Shown one piece after another: positions 20,246 to 29,978 of a DNA stretch of 64,000 bases. The position numbers and the translations under genes are program-made. How positions within the stretch are numbered: position 1 is the first letter of the stretch; every line of letters begins with the position of its first letter. The DNA comes from Anaerozeibacter quisquiliarum (GTDB lineage Bacteria > Bacillota > Clostridia > Christensenellales > Aristaeellaceae), in the NCBI GenBank assembly GCA_051162045.1, contig JBISDI010000015.1; one strand, given 5' to 3'. The notes under the pieces were generated by a model. It was not told the DNA's origin. It did no database searches and saw only the letters and a program-made list of their open reading frames with translations.

Positions 20246-21327
20246 TCGCGATCTTCCTTCTTTTCAACCCGTTTTTCCCGCAGCACCACGCTGCGCGCGG
20301 CCTGTCGGCGTCGGTCGTCGGCCATGGCGGCGTAGTGGCGGCGGGTGGTGTTGACATCGGCATGGCCGAGCACGTCGGCCACCAGGTAGATGTCGCCGGT
20401 CTCGCCGTACAGATTGGTGCCAAAGGTTGCGCGCAGTTTGTGCGGGCTCATGCGCTTCTTGAGCGGGGCGATCAGCAGAGCGTACTTTTTGACCATGTTT
20501 TCGACCGCGCGTACGCCCATGCGCCTTTGCTGGATCGACAGGAACAAGGCCGATTCATGGCCCGGCAGCGGCGTTACATTGGCGCGCCAGGCGAGGTAGC
20601 GCCGCATCTGATCCTCGACCTCCTCGGGCATGTACAGGATCACCTGATGCCCGCCCTTGCGGGTAATCAGGAAACCGCCTGTCTCAAGGTCGATGTCCTC
20701 GACATTGAGCCCCACGCACTCGCTGACGCGGATGCCGGTGCCGAGGAACAGCGTCAGCATGGTCAAATCGCGCATCCGCGTGATCTCGTGGAACTTTTTC
20801 TGGCGCTCGCTCAGCGCCGAACCCTGCTCGGCCATGTCCAATAACCGCGCCACCTCGTCGATCTCCAGCCGCAAAATGGGCTTCTGACGGCGCTTGGGCA
20901 TGTCAACCAACGCGCTTATATCGGCGGGCACCTTGTCATTTTTGAATAAGTATTTGTAAAATGAACGTAAAGCAGAAAGCTTGCGCATCTTGCCGGCCTC
21001 GCTGTTGACGAACTCGGCGTCCTGCTCATTTTGGTAGTAAGTCAAGTATTCCATGAACTGCGCCAGGTGGTCGGCGCTGATTTCGGCCAGCCGCTCGCTC
21101 GTCCAATCATCGGCGGACAGAGCGCCGAAGGCCGGAATCTCGCTTTTCAAAAAATGGAAGAACAGCCGCAAATCGCGCGCATACCCAAGCCGCGTCAGCG
21201 GCGTGGTGGTGGGCTCGATGGCGACCAAGAACTGCCCGCAAACGCGCGGCAACTCGCGCGCGGTCTGGCGGACGAGCTGCACACACTCACGCGTCAGCTG
21301 TTCGCGGTAGGACAAATGCTCAGCCAA
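20242..21327 (-). CDS. Tyrosine recombinase (XerC/XerD-like)
   Basis: A 361-residue site-specific recombinase. The N-terminal SAM-like DNA-binding domain (about 30-130) is followed by the catalytic domain with the first Arg in GTGIRVSECVGL, HKLRAT (His-xx-Arg) and LGHADVNTTRRHY carrying the second His and the Tyr nucleophile. The frame runs on upstream into low-complexity repeats, but TTG 21327 has GGGAGG seven bases before it and gives a normal Xer N-terminus, so I place the start there. It might be the chromosome-dimer resolvase or an accessory recombinase; no dif-like site was recognised. The repeat array just upstream makes the context unusual. Confidence 0.85.
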   Translation of the reverse strand: MAEHLSYREQLTRECVQLVRQTARELPRVCGQFLVAIEPTTTPLTRLGYARDLRLFFHFLKSEIPAFGALSADDWTSERLAEISADHLAQFMEYLTYYQNEQDAEFVNSEAGKMRKLSALRSFYKYLFKNDKVPADISALVDMPKRRQKPILRLEIDEVARLLDMAEQGSALSERQKKFHEITRMRDLTMLTLFLGTGIRVSECVGLNVEDIDLETGGFLITRKGGHQVILYMPEEVEDQMRRYLAWRANVTPLPGHESALFLSIQQRRMGVRAVENMVKKYALLIAPLKKRMSPHKLRATFGTNLYGETGDIYLVADVLGHADVNTTRRHYAAMADDRRRQAARSVVLREKRVEKKEDRE

Positions 21328-21361
21328 GGAAGAACCTCCCAATACTCTTGCTATTGTATTT

Positions 21362-21367
21362 ATTATA
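21362..21367 (-). promoter_or_regulatory. Probable -10 of the recombinase promoter
   Basis: TATAAT on the minus strand, 35 bp before the TTG start. No good -35 exists at 17 bp; TTGGGG inside the first unit of the tandem array is 19 bp away. The tandem repeats therefore begin directly at this promoter. Confidence 0.4.
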
Positions 21368-21370
21368 GCG

Positions 21371-21569
21371 ATGCGCGAAGCGCGAGCCCCAAAAAAACCC
21401 AGCAGGCGATGCGCGAAGCGCGAGCCCCAAAAACCCCAAGGCAATGCGCGAAGCGCGAGCCCCAAAAACCCCAAGGCAATGCGCGAAGCGCGAGCCCCAA
21501 AAACCCCAAGGCAATGCGCGAAGCGCGAGCCCCAAAAACCCCAAGGCAATGCGCGAAGCGCGAGCCCCC
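21371..21569. repeat. 35-bp tandem array, five units plus a partial sixth
   Basis: The motif ATGCGCGAAGCGCGAGCCCC begins at 21371, 21409, 21444, 21479, 21514 and 21549. Spacing is 38 then 35 bp four times, with the remainder of each unit nearly identical (A-run, CCCC, AAGGCA). Each unit holds a small hairpin GCGC-GAA-GCGC. It is open in all frames because of its composition, which creates false reading frames on both strands. It is not a CRISPR array: the parts between motifs are the same, not unique. Confidence 0.9.
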
Positions 21570-21600
21570 GCGACCTTGTCGTCACCCCAAACGGGCGCCC

Positions 21601-21708
21601 AGCTTTTGCGAAAGCGGAGCGAAGCGAAGCGGTAGATTGAGGGGATTTGCGCGCCTTCCAGGCGCGAATCCCCTCAATCTATTCGCAAAAGCTGTCTTTT
21701 GCGAATAG
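21601..21708. repeat. Interlocking inverted repeats (three hairpins)
   Basis: A dense set of stems. A 12-bp arm at 21601-21612 (AGCTTTTGCGAA) is inverted at 21682-21693. Inside lies a stem of 15+6 bp (21633-21681, arms starting TAGATTGAGGGGATT). Next is a perfect 13-bp stem CTATTCGCAAAAG/CTTTTGCGAATAG at 21679-21708 with a CTGT loop. The arms share bases, so alternative foldings compete. It lies between the tandem array and the cysteine-rich gene and could act as a terminator for that gene, a mobile-element remnant, or a recombination site. Confidence 0.8.
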
Positions 21709-21736
21709 ATTCGGGTGCGAGGAAGGGCCTCACTTC

Positions 21737-21916
21737 CTACTCCCCCGTACCCTCGCCCTCGATGATCTCATCGATTTCGACGGCCAGGTAATCGGCGTCG
21801 CTCTTGATGCAGCGCATGCAGTTATCGCAAACCTTATCCGGGTCCAAGTCGCAGCGGCTGCATTCGCCGCATTCATTGCACACCATGGTTTCATCCAGTA
21901 CGCACAAGCGTCGCAT
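21737..21916 (-). CDS. 59-residue eight-cysteine protein
   Basis: A very small protein: MRRLCVLDETMVCNECGECS at the start, then RCDLDPDKVCDNCMRC and an acidic tail (DYLAVEIDEIIEGEG). Cysteines are at 5, 13, 16, 19, 22, 30, 33 and 36, giving a CxxCxxCxxC and a CxxCxxC cluster that could bind zinc or an iron-sulfur cluster. I recall similar uncharacterised proteins in Clostridia but cannot name a family. Support is good: GGGAGG upstream of the ATG, a consensus promoter with 17-bp spacing at 21998-22026, and codons typical of the region. Function unknown. Confidence 0.85.
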   Translation of the reverse strand: MRRLCVLDETMVCNECGECSRCDLDPDKVCDNCMRCIKSDADYLAVEIDEIIEGEGTGE

Positions 21917-21997
21917 TCAAAAATCCTCCCGATTCAGGCAAAGGCACGGGCCGGCGTGGGCGGCGCTTTGCGATACGCCCCAGACGGCCCCTGCATT

Positions 21998-22026
21998 AGT
22001 ATACCGCCCGGCTCGTGCGATGTCAA
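21998..22026 (-). promoter_or_regulatory. Promoter of the cysteine-rich gene
   Basis: Minus-strand TTGACA (22026-22021) and TATACT (22003-21998), 17 bp apart: near-perfect sigma-A consensus. The predicted leader is about 75 bases long. Confidence 0.75.
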
Positions 22027-22144
22027 TTCCCCCTGCGTGTAAAGGGCCAAACGCCGGGCCGGTGCCGCGCGGGGCCTCTCCCCTGTGCGCCTTTGCGTGT
22101 TAATTGATGGTGAATTATCGCCATTCACGCCAAACAGGACAAAC

Positions 22145-22163
22145 GGACGTTTGCCAAACGTCC
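22145..22163. promoter_or_regulatory. Probable LexA operator (SOS box)
   Basis: A perfect palindrome GGACGTTTGCCAAACGTCC with 9-bp arms around one central base, covering the -35 of lexA. Flanking ACAAAC (left) and GTTTGT (right) extend the symmetry. LexA normally represses its own gene, so this is the expected place for its operator, but the sequence differs from the usual Firmicutes box CGAACnnnnGTTCG. Assignment to LexA is inference. Confidence 0.65.
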
Positions 22164-22179
22164 TTGTTTGTGCTATACT
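22151..22179 (+). promoter_or_regulatory. lexA promoter
   Basis: TTGCCA (22151-22156) and TATACT (22174-22179), 17 bp apart, with TG one base before the -10. The -35 lies inside the palindromic operator, so bound repressor would block polymerase. Confidence 0.75.
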
Positions 22180-22207
22180 GGCTGCATATACGGGGAGGTT
22201 GATGCAT

Positions 22208-22810
22208 ATGCGTACGCGCGGGCGCGGCTTGGAAAATCAGGGCAAGATCCTGGAATTCATCAAGCAGGAGATCGAACAGCGGGGCTATCCCCCGTCGGTG
22301 CGCGAAATCGGCAAGGCGGTGGGGCTGAAGTCGACCGCCACGGTGCACGGGCATCTCAACGAGCTCGAGCGGCAGGGCTATATCCGGCGCGACGCCACCA
22401 AGCCGCGCGCGATGGAGGTGCTCGACAATCCGCGCGGGCGCGCGGTGCCGCTCTTGGGCAAGGTGACGGCGGGGCTGCCCATCCTGGCGCAGGAGAACAT
22501 CGAGGACTACCTGGTGCTGCCGCAGCACATGAGCGCGCGCGGCGACGACCTGTTCGCGCTGCGCGTCGAAGGCGAGAGCATGATCGACGCCGGTATCCTG
22601 AGCGGCGACATCGTGGTGGTGCGCAAGCAGCCCGATGCCGAGAACGGCGACATCGTGGTGGCCATGATCGAGGACGAGGCCACGGTCAAGCGCATCTATT
22701 TTGAGAAAAAGCGCGTTCGGCTGCAGCCCGAGAACCGCCACATGGAGCCGATCTATGCCGAAGAAGTGACGGTGCTCGGGCGCGTGGCGGCGTTGTTCAG
22801 GTTATTTTAG
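22208..22810 (+). CDS. lexA: LexA repressor
   Basis: SOS repressor. N-terminal winged helix (1-70) with PPSVREIGKAVGLKSTATVH as the recognition region; the self-cleavage site is Ala88-Gly89 in GKVTAGLP; catalytic Ser124 (GESMIDAG) and Lys161 (ATVKRIYF) complete the S24 peptidase dyad. 200 residues. Two in-frame ATGs exist; 22208 is nine bases from GGGGAGG while 22202 is only three, so 22208 is preferred. The 3' end overlaps the convergent ynbB-like gene by 9 bp. The gene sits near mutS-mutL, but on the other strand. Confidence 0.95.
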   Translation: MRTRGRGLENQGKILEFIKQEIEQRGYPPSVREIGKAVGLKSTATVHGHLNELERQGYIRRDATKPRAMEVLDNPRGRAVPLLGKVTAGLPILAQENIEDYLVLPQHMSARGDDLFALRVEGESMIDAGILSGDIVVVRKQPDAENGDIVVAMIEDEATVKRIYFEKKRVRLQPENRHMEPIYAEEVTVLGRVAALFRLF

Positions 22811-24043
22811 CGCTTCCACCGCGCTCTCGATCGCGGTGTAGCCGTGGGCATACGTTAAACCGCCTTGCAGGTAGCCGATGTAGGGCGTGCGGATCGGCGC
22901 ATCGGCGCTGAGCTCGATCGACGCGCCGGCCACGAAGGTGCCGGCGGCCATGATGACCTCGTCCTCGTAACCGGGCATGGCCCAGGGCTCGGGTATGGCC
23001 TCGCTGTCGACCGGCGAGGCTTTTTGAATCGACCGCACGAACGCGATCAGCCTGTCGGGCTCGCCAAACTTGATGGCCTCGATGATGTCGCCGCGCGGCG
23101 CGTCGTAGGCCGGGTGTACCTCGTAACCGAGCTTTGCGAACACCCGCGCGGCCAGCACGGCCGTCTTGACCGCCTGCATCGTCACGTGCGGGGCCAAGAA
23201 CAGCCCCTGGTAGAACGGCAGGTAGCCACCGACGTAGGAGCCCACCTCCGCGCCGATGCCCGGGCTGGTCAGGCGGTAACCCACGAGCTCGACGGCCTCC
23301 TTGCGGCCCGCGATGTACCCGCCGGTCGGGGCCAGCCCTCCCCCGGGGTTCTTGATCAGCGAGCCCGCGATCAGGTCGGCGGCGGGCTCGCTTGTTTGTG
23401 TGAACTCGCCGTAGCAATTGTCCACCATGACCCATGCGTTCGGGCGCGCCGCGCGGATCGCTCGCGCGGCCTCGTCGATCTCGGCGACCGACAGCGAGCG
23501 CCGCCAGTCGTAGCCGCGCGAGCGCTGGATCAGCACCAGCCGCGCGGCATCGTCCATCTGCGCGAGCACCGCGGGCACGTCGATGCGGCCGTCCTCAAGC
23601 TCTACCTGGCGGTACTCTATGCCATATTCGAGCAGCGAGCCCTGGCCGGGCGTGCCCTCGGTGCCGATCACCTGGCGCATCGTGTCGTAGGGCGCGCCGG
23701 TGGCCGACACCAGCACATCGCCCGGTCGCAGCACCCCCTGCAGGCACAGCGCCAGCGCGTGGGTGCCCGAGGCGATTTGGGGGCGCACCAGCGCCGCCTC
23801 ACAGCCCATCACGTCGGCAAATATCTCGCACAGCGCCTCGCGCCCGATGTCGTCGTAACCGTAGCCGGTCGTGGGCGCGAAGTGGCGCGCCGACACGCGC
23901 CGGCGCTGGAGGGCGGCGAGCACCTTGCGCGTGTTCTGCCGCTCCACCTCGAACAGCTTTTCAAAGACCGGTTCGCAGTCCCGTGCGCAGCGCGCGACGA
24001 AGTCGCGCGTCGCCGGGCTGATTTCACCCAACTGAATGCCCAT
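22802..24043 (-). CDS. ynbB: YnbB family PLP enzyme (methionine gamma-lyase-like, 'aluminum resistance')
   Basis: A 413-residue fold-type I PLP protein of PF06838. The probable PLP lysine is in GSLIKNPGGGLAPTGGY; VMVDNCYGEFTQ supplies the conserved Asp, and RPQIASGTHALALCL is the cofactor-phosphate region. The family is named after an aluminium-resistance phenotype and is related to Cys/Met metabolism PLP enzymes; its true substrate is uncertain. In B. subtilis ynbB is also close to miaA. Start overlaps the miaA end by 20 bp; AAAGGAAAGG precedes it. Confidence 0.9.
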   Translation of the reverse strand: MGIQLGEISPATRDFVARCARDCEPVFEKLFEVERQNTRKVLAALQRRRVSARHFAPTTGYGYDDIGREALCEIFADVMGCEAALVRPQIASGTHALALCLQGVLRPGDVLVSATGAPYDTMRQVIGTEGTPGQGSLLEYGIEYRQVELEDGRIDVPAVLAQMDDAARLVLIQRSRGYDWRRSLSVAEIDEAARAIRAARPNAWVMVDNCYGEFTQTSEPAADLIAGSLIKNPGGGLAPTGGYIAGRKEAVELVGYRLTSPGIGAEVGSYVGGYLPFYQGLFLAPHVTMQAVKTAVLAARVFAKLGYEVHPAYDAPRGDIIEAIKFGEPDRLIAFVRSIQKASPVDSEAIPEPWAMPGYEDEVIMAAGTFVAGASIELSADAPIRTPYIGYLQGGLTYAHGYTAIESAVEALK

Positions 24044-24956
24044 TCACTTGAAGCCTTTCCTTTATTTCCCGGGCAATATCCTGGGCTGAGCGTTCCTCAG
24101 CCGGCACCCATTGTACGCGCGGGTCGGCGTAAAACCAGGTCAGCTGGCGTTTGGCGTAGCGGCGCGTGCCTTGCTGGATCAGGCCGACCGCCTCGTCCAG
24201 CGTGATGAAACCCTCGCGCGCCCGGATCAGCTCCTTGTAGCCGATCGCCTGCATCGCGGTGGCCGTCATGGGCACGCCGGCCGCAATCAGCGCGTCCACC
24301 TCGGCGGGCAGCCCGAGGTGCATCATTTCCATGACGCGCCGGTCGATGCGCTCGTACAGCGTAGCGCGCGGCCAGTCAGGCGCGAACAGCAGCCCCCGGT
24401 AGTCGCCCTCGCGTTCGCGGTCAAGCGCCGCGCGCTCGCCCGCCGTGCGCCCGGTCAGTTGATGCGCCTCGATCGCCCGGATCACCCGCCGCACGTCGTT
24501 TTCGTGCAGCCGCGCGGCGCGGTCGGGATCGATTGCGCGCAGCCGGTCGTGCAGGATGCGCCGACCACCCGGGCCGTCCGCCACCGCCTGCAGCGCCTGC
24601 CGAAGCGCTTCGTCGCCCGGCTCGGCAAAGCCGAGCGGCCTGGTGAGCGCGTTGACGTACAGCCCGGTGCCGCCGCACAGCACCGGTATCCGTCCGCGCG
24701 CGCGAATGTCCTCGATCACCGGAATCGCGCGCGCACGGTATGCCGCCGCCGAGAACGACTCCGATGGGTCCAGGATATTCAATAAATGATGCGCAACACC
24801 GCCCATTTCAGCCTCGGTCGGCGTCGCGGTGCCCACGTCCATGCCGCGGTACAACTGCATCGAGTCGCAGGACACCACCTCGCCCCCGATGAGCCTGCAC
24901 AGCTCGACCGCGACGGCGCTCTTGCCCGACGCGGTCGGGCCGCAGATGACGATCAG
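24024..24956 (-). CDS. miaA: tRNA dimethylallyltransferase MiaA, probable CTG start
   Basis: Adds the dimethylallyl group to A37 of tRNAs reading UNN codons. The frame encodes the full family N-terminus with the P-loop CGPTASGKSAV, then VVSCDSMQLYRGMDVGTA, but no ATG, GTG or TTG lies before it. CTG at 24956-24954 begins one base after the mutL stop and yields MIVICGPTASGK and a normal 310-residue enzyme. The first conventional start (GTG at 24878) would delete the P-loop and is unlikely. GGAGAGG lies about 22 bases upstream, so termination-reinitiation from mutL is plausible. RRYAKRQLTWF is the conserved C-terminal motif. MiaB, two genes further upstream, modifies the same base next. Confidence 0.9.
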   Translation of the reverse strand: MIVICGPTASGKSAVAVELCRLIGGEVVSCDSMQLYRGMDVGTATPTEAEMGGVAHHLLNILDPSESFSAAAYRARAIPVIEDIRARGRIPVLCGGTGLYVNALTRPLGFAEPGDEALRQALQAVADGPGGRRILHDRLRAIDPDRAARLHENDVRRVIRAIEAHQLTGRTAGERAALDREREGDYRGLLFAPDWPRATLYERIDRRVMEMMHLGLPAEVDALIAAGVPMTATAMQAIGYKELIRAREGFITLDEAVGLIQQGTRRYAKRQLTWFYADPRVQWVPAEERSAQDIAREIKERLQVNGHSVG

Positions 24957-24957
24957 A

Positions 24958-26880
<1,923 letters not shown>

Positions 26881-26881
26881 T

Positions 26882-29467
26882 TTATACCCTTCTCGCCTTT
26901 TCGACCAGCGTGTACAGCATATTCAGCGCGTCCACCGGCGTCAGCGCCATCACGTCCACTTTTTTGAGCTCCTCGGCCAGCTCCGCCGCGCCGTAGTCGT
27001 TGAGCCGGATCTGACGGTCGCCCGCATTCTTGCGCTTGTCGAGGATGCTGCGTCCGATCGAACCGCCCAACTCGCCCTCCACCTCGAGCCGGGCCATGAT
27101 CTGCCGCGCGCGCGCGATCAGCGAAGAGGGCAGGCCCGCCAGCGAGGCCACCGCCACGCCGAAGCTGCGGTCGGCGCCGCCCGGCACGATCTTGCGCAGG
27201 AAGATCACATCCTCCCCCTGCTCGCGCGCGGTGATCCGGTAGTTGGCCACGCCGTCCAGCCGCCCTTCGAGCTCGCTCAACTCGTGGTAGTGGGTGGCAA
27301 ACAGCGTCTTGGCGCGCTTTCCCGCGATGTGCTCCACCGCCGCCCAGGCGATCGACAGCCCGTCAAACGTGCTGGTGCCGCGCCCCACCTCGTCCAAAAT
27401 CAACAGACTCCGGTCGGTCATGTGCTTTAGGATGTTCGCCATCTCGGTCATCTCGACCATGAAGGTCGACTGGCCGCCGTAGAGGTCGTCCGACGCGCCG
27501 ATCCGCGTGAAGATGCGGTCGACGATCGGCAGCCGCGCCGTGCGGGCGGGCACGAACGAGCCCACCTGCGCCATCAGCGCGATCAGCGCCACCTGGCGCA
27601 TGTAAGTGCTCTTGCCCGCCATGTTGGGCCCGGTGATGATCATGAGCCGGCTTTCGTCCGTTATGCGCGTGTCGTTGGGCACGAACCGCTCGCGCCCGAT
27701 CGCCTGTTCGACGACCGGGTGCCGGCCGTCCTCGATCTCGATCGGGCCGTCCTCATGGATATCCGGGCGCACATAGTCGTTTTCGAGCGCGGCCTGCGCG
27801 AGCGATAGCAGTGCGTCGAGCGTCTTCAAGCCCTGGGCGGTCGCCTGCAGGCCGGGCAGCGCCTCCTTGAGCCGGGAGCGTATCGCGGAAAACAGCTCGT
27901 ACTCGAGGCGCATCGCCTGATCGTCGGCCCCGAGCACCGTCTTCTCGATCTCCTTGAGCTCCTGCGTCACGAACCGCTCGCAGCCCGCCAGCGTCTGCTT
28001 GCGCACGTAGCGGTAGGGCACCAGATCGTAGAACGAGCGGGTCACCTCGATGTAATAGCCGAACACCCGGTTGAAACCGATCTTGAGGTTCTTGATGCCG
28101 GTCTCGTCGCGCTCCTGCTGCTCGAGCTGGGCGATCCAGTTCTTGCCGTCGGTAGCCGCCGAGCGCAGGCGGTCGAGCCTCTCTTCGTACCCGGCGCGGA
28201 AGATGCCGCCCTCCTTGACCGACACGGGTGCGTCAGGCGAAATGGCGCGGTCGAGCAGCGCGACCAACGCTTCCATCGGGTCGAGCAGCGCGTCGACGGC
28301 GCTGAGCGCGCCCGCGTCCATGTCCCGCAGCAGGTCCTTCACGTAGGGCACGGCCGACAGCGAGCGGGCCAGCGACAGGCATTCGCGGGGGGTAACGCTG
28401 TCGTAGGCGATGCGCGACAGCAGCCGTTCGACGTCGTACACACCTCGCAGCTGCTCGCGCAGCGACTCGGCCCCGATCGCGTTGCCCTTGAGGTGCGCGA
28501 CCGCGTCCAGCCGCGCCTCGATCTCCGCTTTATCGAGCAACGGCTGCTCGATCCAGCTGCGCAGCATGCGCCCGCCCATCGCGGTGACCGTCTTGTCGAG
28601 GGTCCACAAAAGCGACCCCTTGCGGGTGCGCGCGCGCCCGGCCTCGACGAGTTCCAGGCTCGTCGAGGCCGCGCGGTCGATCGTCATGTAGCGCGCGCTT
28701 TCAAAGCGCTTGATCTTAAGGATGTGGCCGAGCGCGTTCTTTTGCGTGTCGGTCAGGTAGCGCATCAGCGCGCCCGCGGCCTCGACGAGCAGCTTCTCGC
28801 CCTTAAGGCCCGGCGAGCCTGTTTCGAGCGCCGCGAAGTGCGCATTGAGCGCCGCGAGCGCGTTTTTGTAGACAAAGGAACCGGGATCGCCCTCGGTGAC
28901 CGGGCAGCCGATCTGCGCGCTGATGCCCATGAGCTGCGCCCGGCTTGCGACCAGCAGTTCGCGCGGGTTCAGCCGCGACAGTTCCTCGGCCAGCCTGTTT
29001 TTTATGGAGGCGATCGGGTAGACCCAGAACTCGCCGGTGGACAGGTCGCAGAACGCCGCGCCCGCGCGGTCGCCCTTGATCGACAGGCACAGGATGTAGC
29101 TGGGCTCGCGGTCCTCAAGCATGCTCTGCTCGATTACGGTGCCAGGCGTCACCACGCGGGTGACGGCGCGCTCCACCAGCCCCTTGCCGTCCGGATCGGT
29201 CATCTGCTCGCAGATGGCGACCTTGTACCCCTTCTGGATCAACCGACCGAGGTAGGTATCGACCGCGTGGTAGGGCACGCCGCACATCGGGGCGCGCTCC
29301 GCCAACCCGCAGTCTTTGCCGGTCAGCGTCAGTTCGAGTTCGCGGGAAGTAAGCACGGCGTCCTCGAAGAACATCTCGTAGAAGTCGCCCAGCCGGAAGA
29401 ACAGGATGGCGTCCTTGTGTTCCTCCTTGATCGTAAGGTACTGCTGCATCATCGGCGTGATGGCCAT
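26882..29467 (-). CDS. mutS: DNA mismatch repair protein MutS
   Basis: Mismatch recognition ATPase. The Phe-x-Glu wedge is at 29-31 in GDFYEMFF; the core and clamp domains follow; Walker A is GPNMAGKSTYMRQ near residue 615, and ILDEVGRGTSTFDGLS is the Walker B/signature region, with the helix-turn-helix tail (PSSLIARARQIMARLE). 861 residues, normal. A GGGAGG-type site precedes ATG 29467. It is followed directly by mutL and preceded by ylbF and miaB, matching B. subtilis ymcB-ymcA-(cotE)-mutS-mutL without the spore-coat gene. Confidence 0.96.
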   Translation of the reverse strand: MAITPMMQQYLTIKEEHKDAILFFRLGDFYEMFFEDAVLTSRELELTLTGKDCGLAERAPMCGVPYHAVDTYLGRLIQKGYKVAICEQMTDPDGKGLVERAVTRVVTPGTVIEQSMLEDREPSYILCLSIKGDRAGAAFCDLSTGEFWVYPIASIKNRLAEELSRLNPRELLVASRAQLMGISAQIGCPVTEGDPGSFVYKNALAALNAHFAALETGSPGLKGEKLLVEAAGALMRYLTDTQKNALGHILKIKRFESARYMTIDRAASTSLELVEAGRARTRKGSLLWTLDKTVTAMGGRMLRSWIEQPLLDKAEIEARLDAVAHLKGNAIGAESLREQLRGVYDVERLLSRIAYDSVTPRECLSLARSLSAVPYVKDLLRDMDAGALSAVDALLDPMEALVALLDRAISPDAPVSVKEGGIFRAGYEERLDRLRSAATDGKNWIAQLEQQERDETGIKNLKIGFNRVFGYYIEVTRSFYDLVPYRYVRKQTLAGCERFVTQELKEIEKTVLGADDQAMRLEYELFSAIRSRLKEALPGLQATAQGLKTLDALLSLAQAALENDYVRPDIHEDGPIEIEDGRHPVVEQAIGRERFVPNDTRITDESRLMIITGPNMAGKSTYMRQVALIALMAQVGSFVPARTARLPIVDRIFTRIGASDDLYGGQSTFMVEMTEMANILKHMTDRSLLILDEVGRGTSTFDGLSIAWAAVEHIAGKRAKTLFATHYHELSELEGRLDGVANYRITAREQGEDVIFLRKIVPGGADRSFGVAVASLAGLPSSLIARARQIMARLEVEGELGGSIGRSILDKRKNAGDRQIRLNDYGAAELAEELKKVDVMALTPVDALNMLYTLVEKARRV

Positions 29468-29540
29468 CGCTTGTGCCTCCCTCTTGTGCGGCCAACGGGA
29501 CGGGTCGATGCGGGCATCGGCCCCTACGGAATTTGCGGCC

Positions 29541-29969
29541 TTAATTCAAATGATGCTGATGCCCGCAGCCGCCGCAAGAGCCGCACGAGCCGCCGCAGCC
29601 ATCGCCTTCGGACTCGGACTGGTCGTTCATTTCGCCGGTCACGATGAAGCGCAGCACGCTGTTCACCTGCTCGATCAGGTTAGAGAACGACTCGCGCGCC
29701 TCGTTGAGCTTTGCGATGTCAGGAAGCGACTGCAGCTTCTCCTGGTAGGCGTCCATCTGCTCCGACAGCGCTTTGAGCTGCTCGCTGTCGGCGTTCTCCT
29801 GCTCGAGCAGTTCCTGGATGCGGTTTCTGCATTCAATGAAGCGGCCCATGTTCAGCGCCGCCTCGGGGTTCTTCATGGCGACTGCCTCGGCTTCCTTCAT
29901 CTGCTGAAATTCGCTGCTGAGCAGCAGCGCCTCGCCGAGTTCCCGGGTCTTCAAAAACACCTGATTCAT
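29541..29969 (-). CDS. YlbF/YmcA family protein with a cysteine/histidine tail
   Basis: 142 residues of the Com_YlbF family: mostly helical (about 1-115), ending in a Gly/Cys cluster at about 124-140 (CGGSCGSCGGCGHQHH). In B. subtilis YlbF, YmcA and YaaT form a complex that carries iron-sulfur clusters and controls RNase Y; the ymcA gene lies between ymcB (miaB) and mutS, exactly as here. The metal-binding tail suggests that this single protein could carry a cluster (inference). AGGAGG five bases before ATG 29969. Confidence 0.88.
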   Translation of the reverse strand: MNQVFLKTRELGEALLLSSEFQQMKEAEAVAMKNPEAALNMGRFIECRNRIQELLEQENADSEQLKALSEQMDAYQEKLQSLPDIAKLNEARESFSNLIEQVNSVLRFIVTGEMNDQSESEGDGCGGSCGSCGGCGHQHHLN

Positions 29970-29978
29970 GATGGCCTC

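Noticed and set aside
21371..21569. Short regularly spaced repeats resembling a CRISPR array
   Set aside because: The sequence between the repeated motifs is itself repeated, not unique; no cas genes are near; unit length 35 bp overall leaves no spacer.
21328..21585. 86-residue N-terminal extension of the recombinase
   Set aside because: It is translation of the tandem array (alternating ALRALPWGFWGSRFAH-like segments) and crosses the probable -10; TTG 21327 has a clear ribosome-binding site.
21601..21740. Integron-like attachment site beside a tyrosine recombinase
   Set aside because: No cassette array, no IntI-specific extra helix noted and no attC consensus; the stems are kept as an unexplained repeat instead.
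24024..24878. miaA starting at GTG 24878
   Set aside because: This start removes the P-loop that the frame still encodes intact upstream; an inactive truncated enzyme is less likely than a CTG start.
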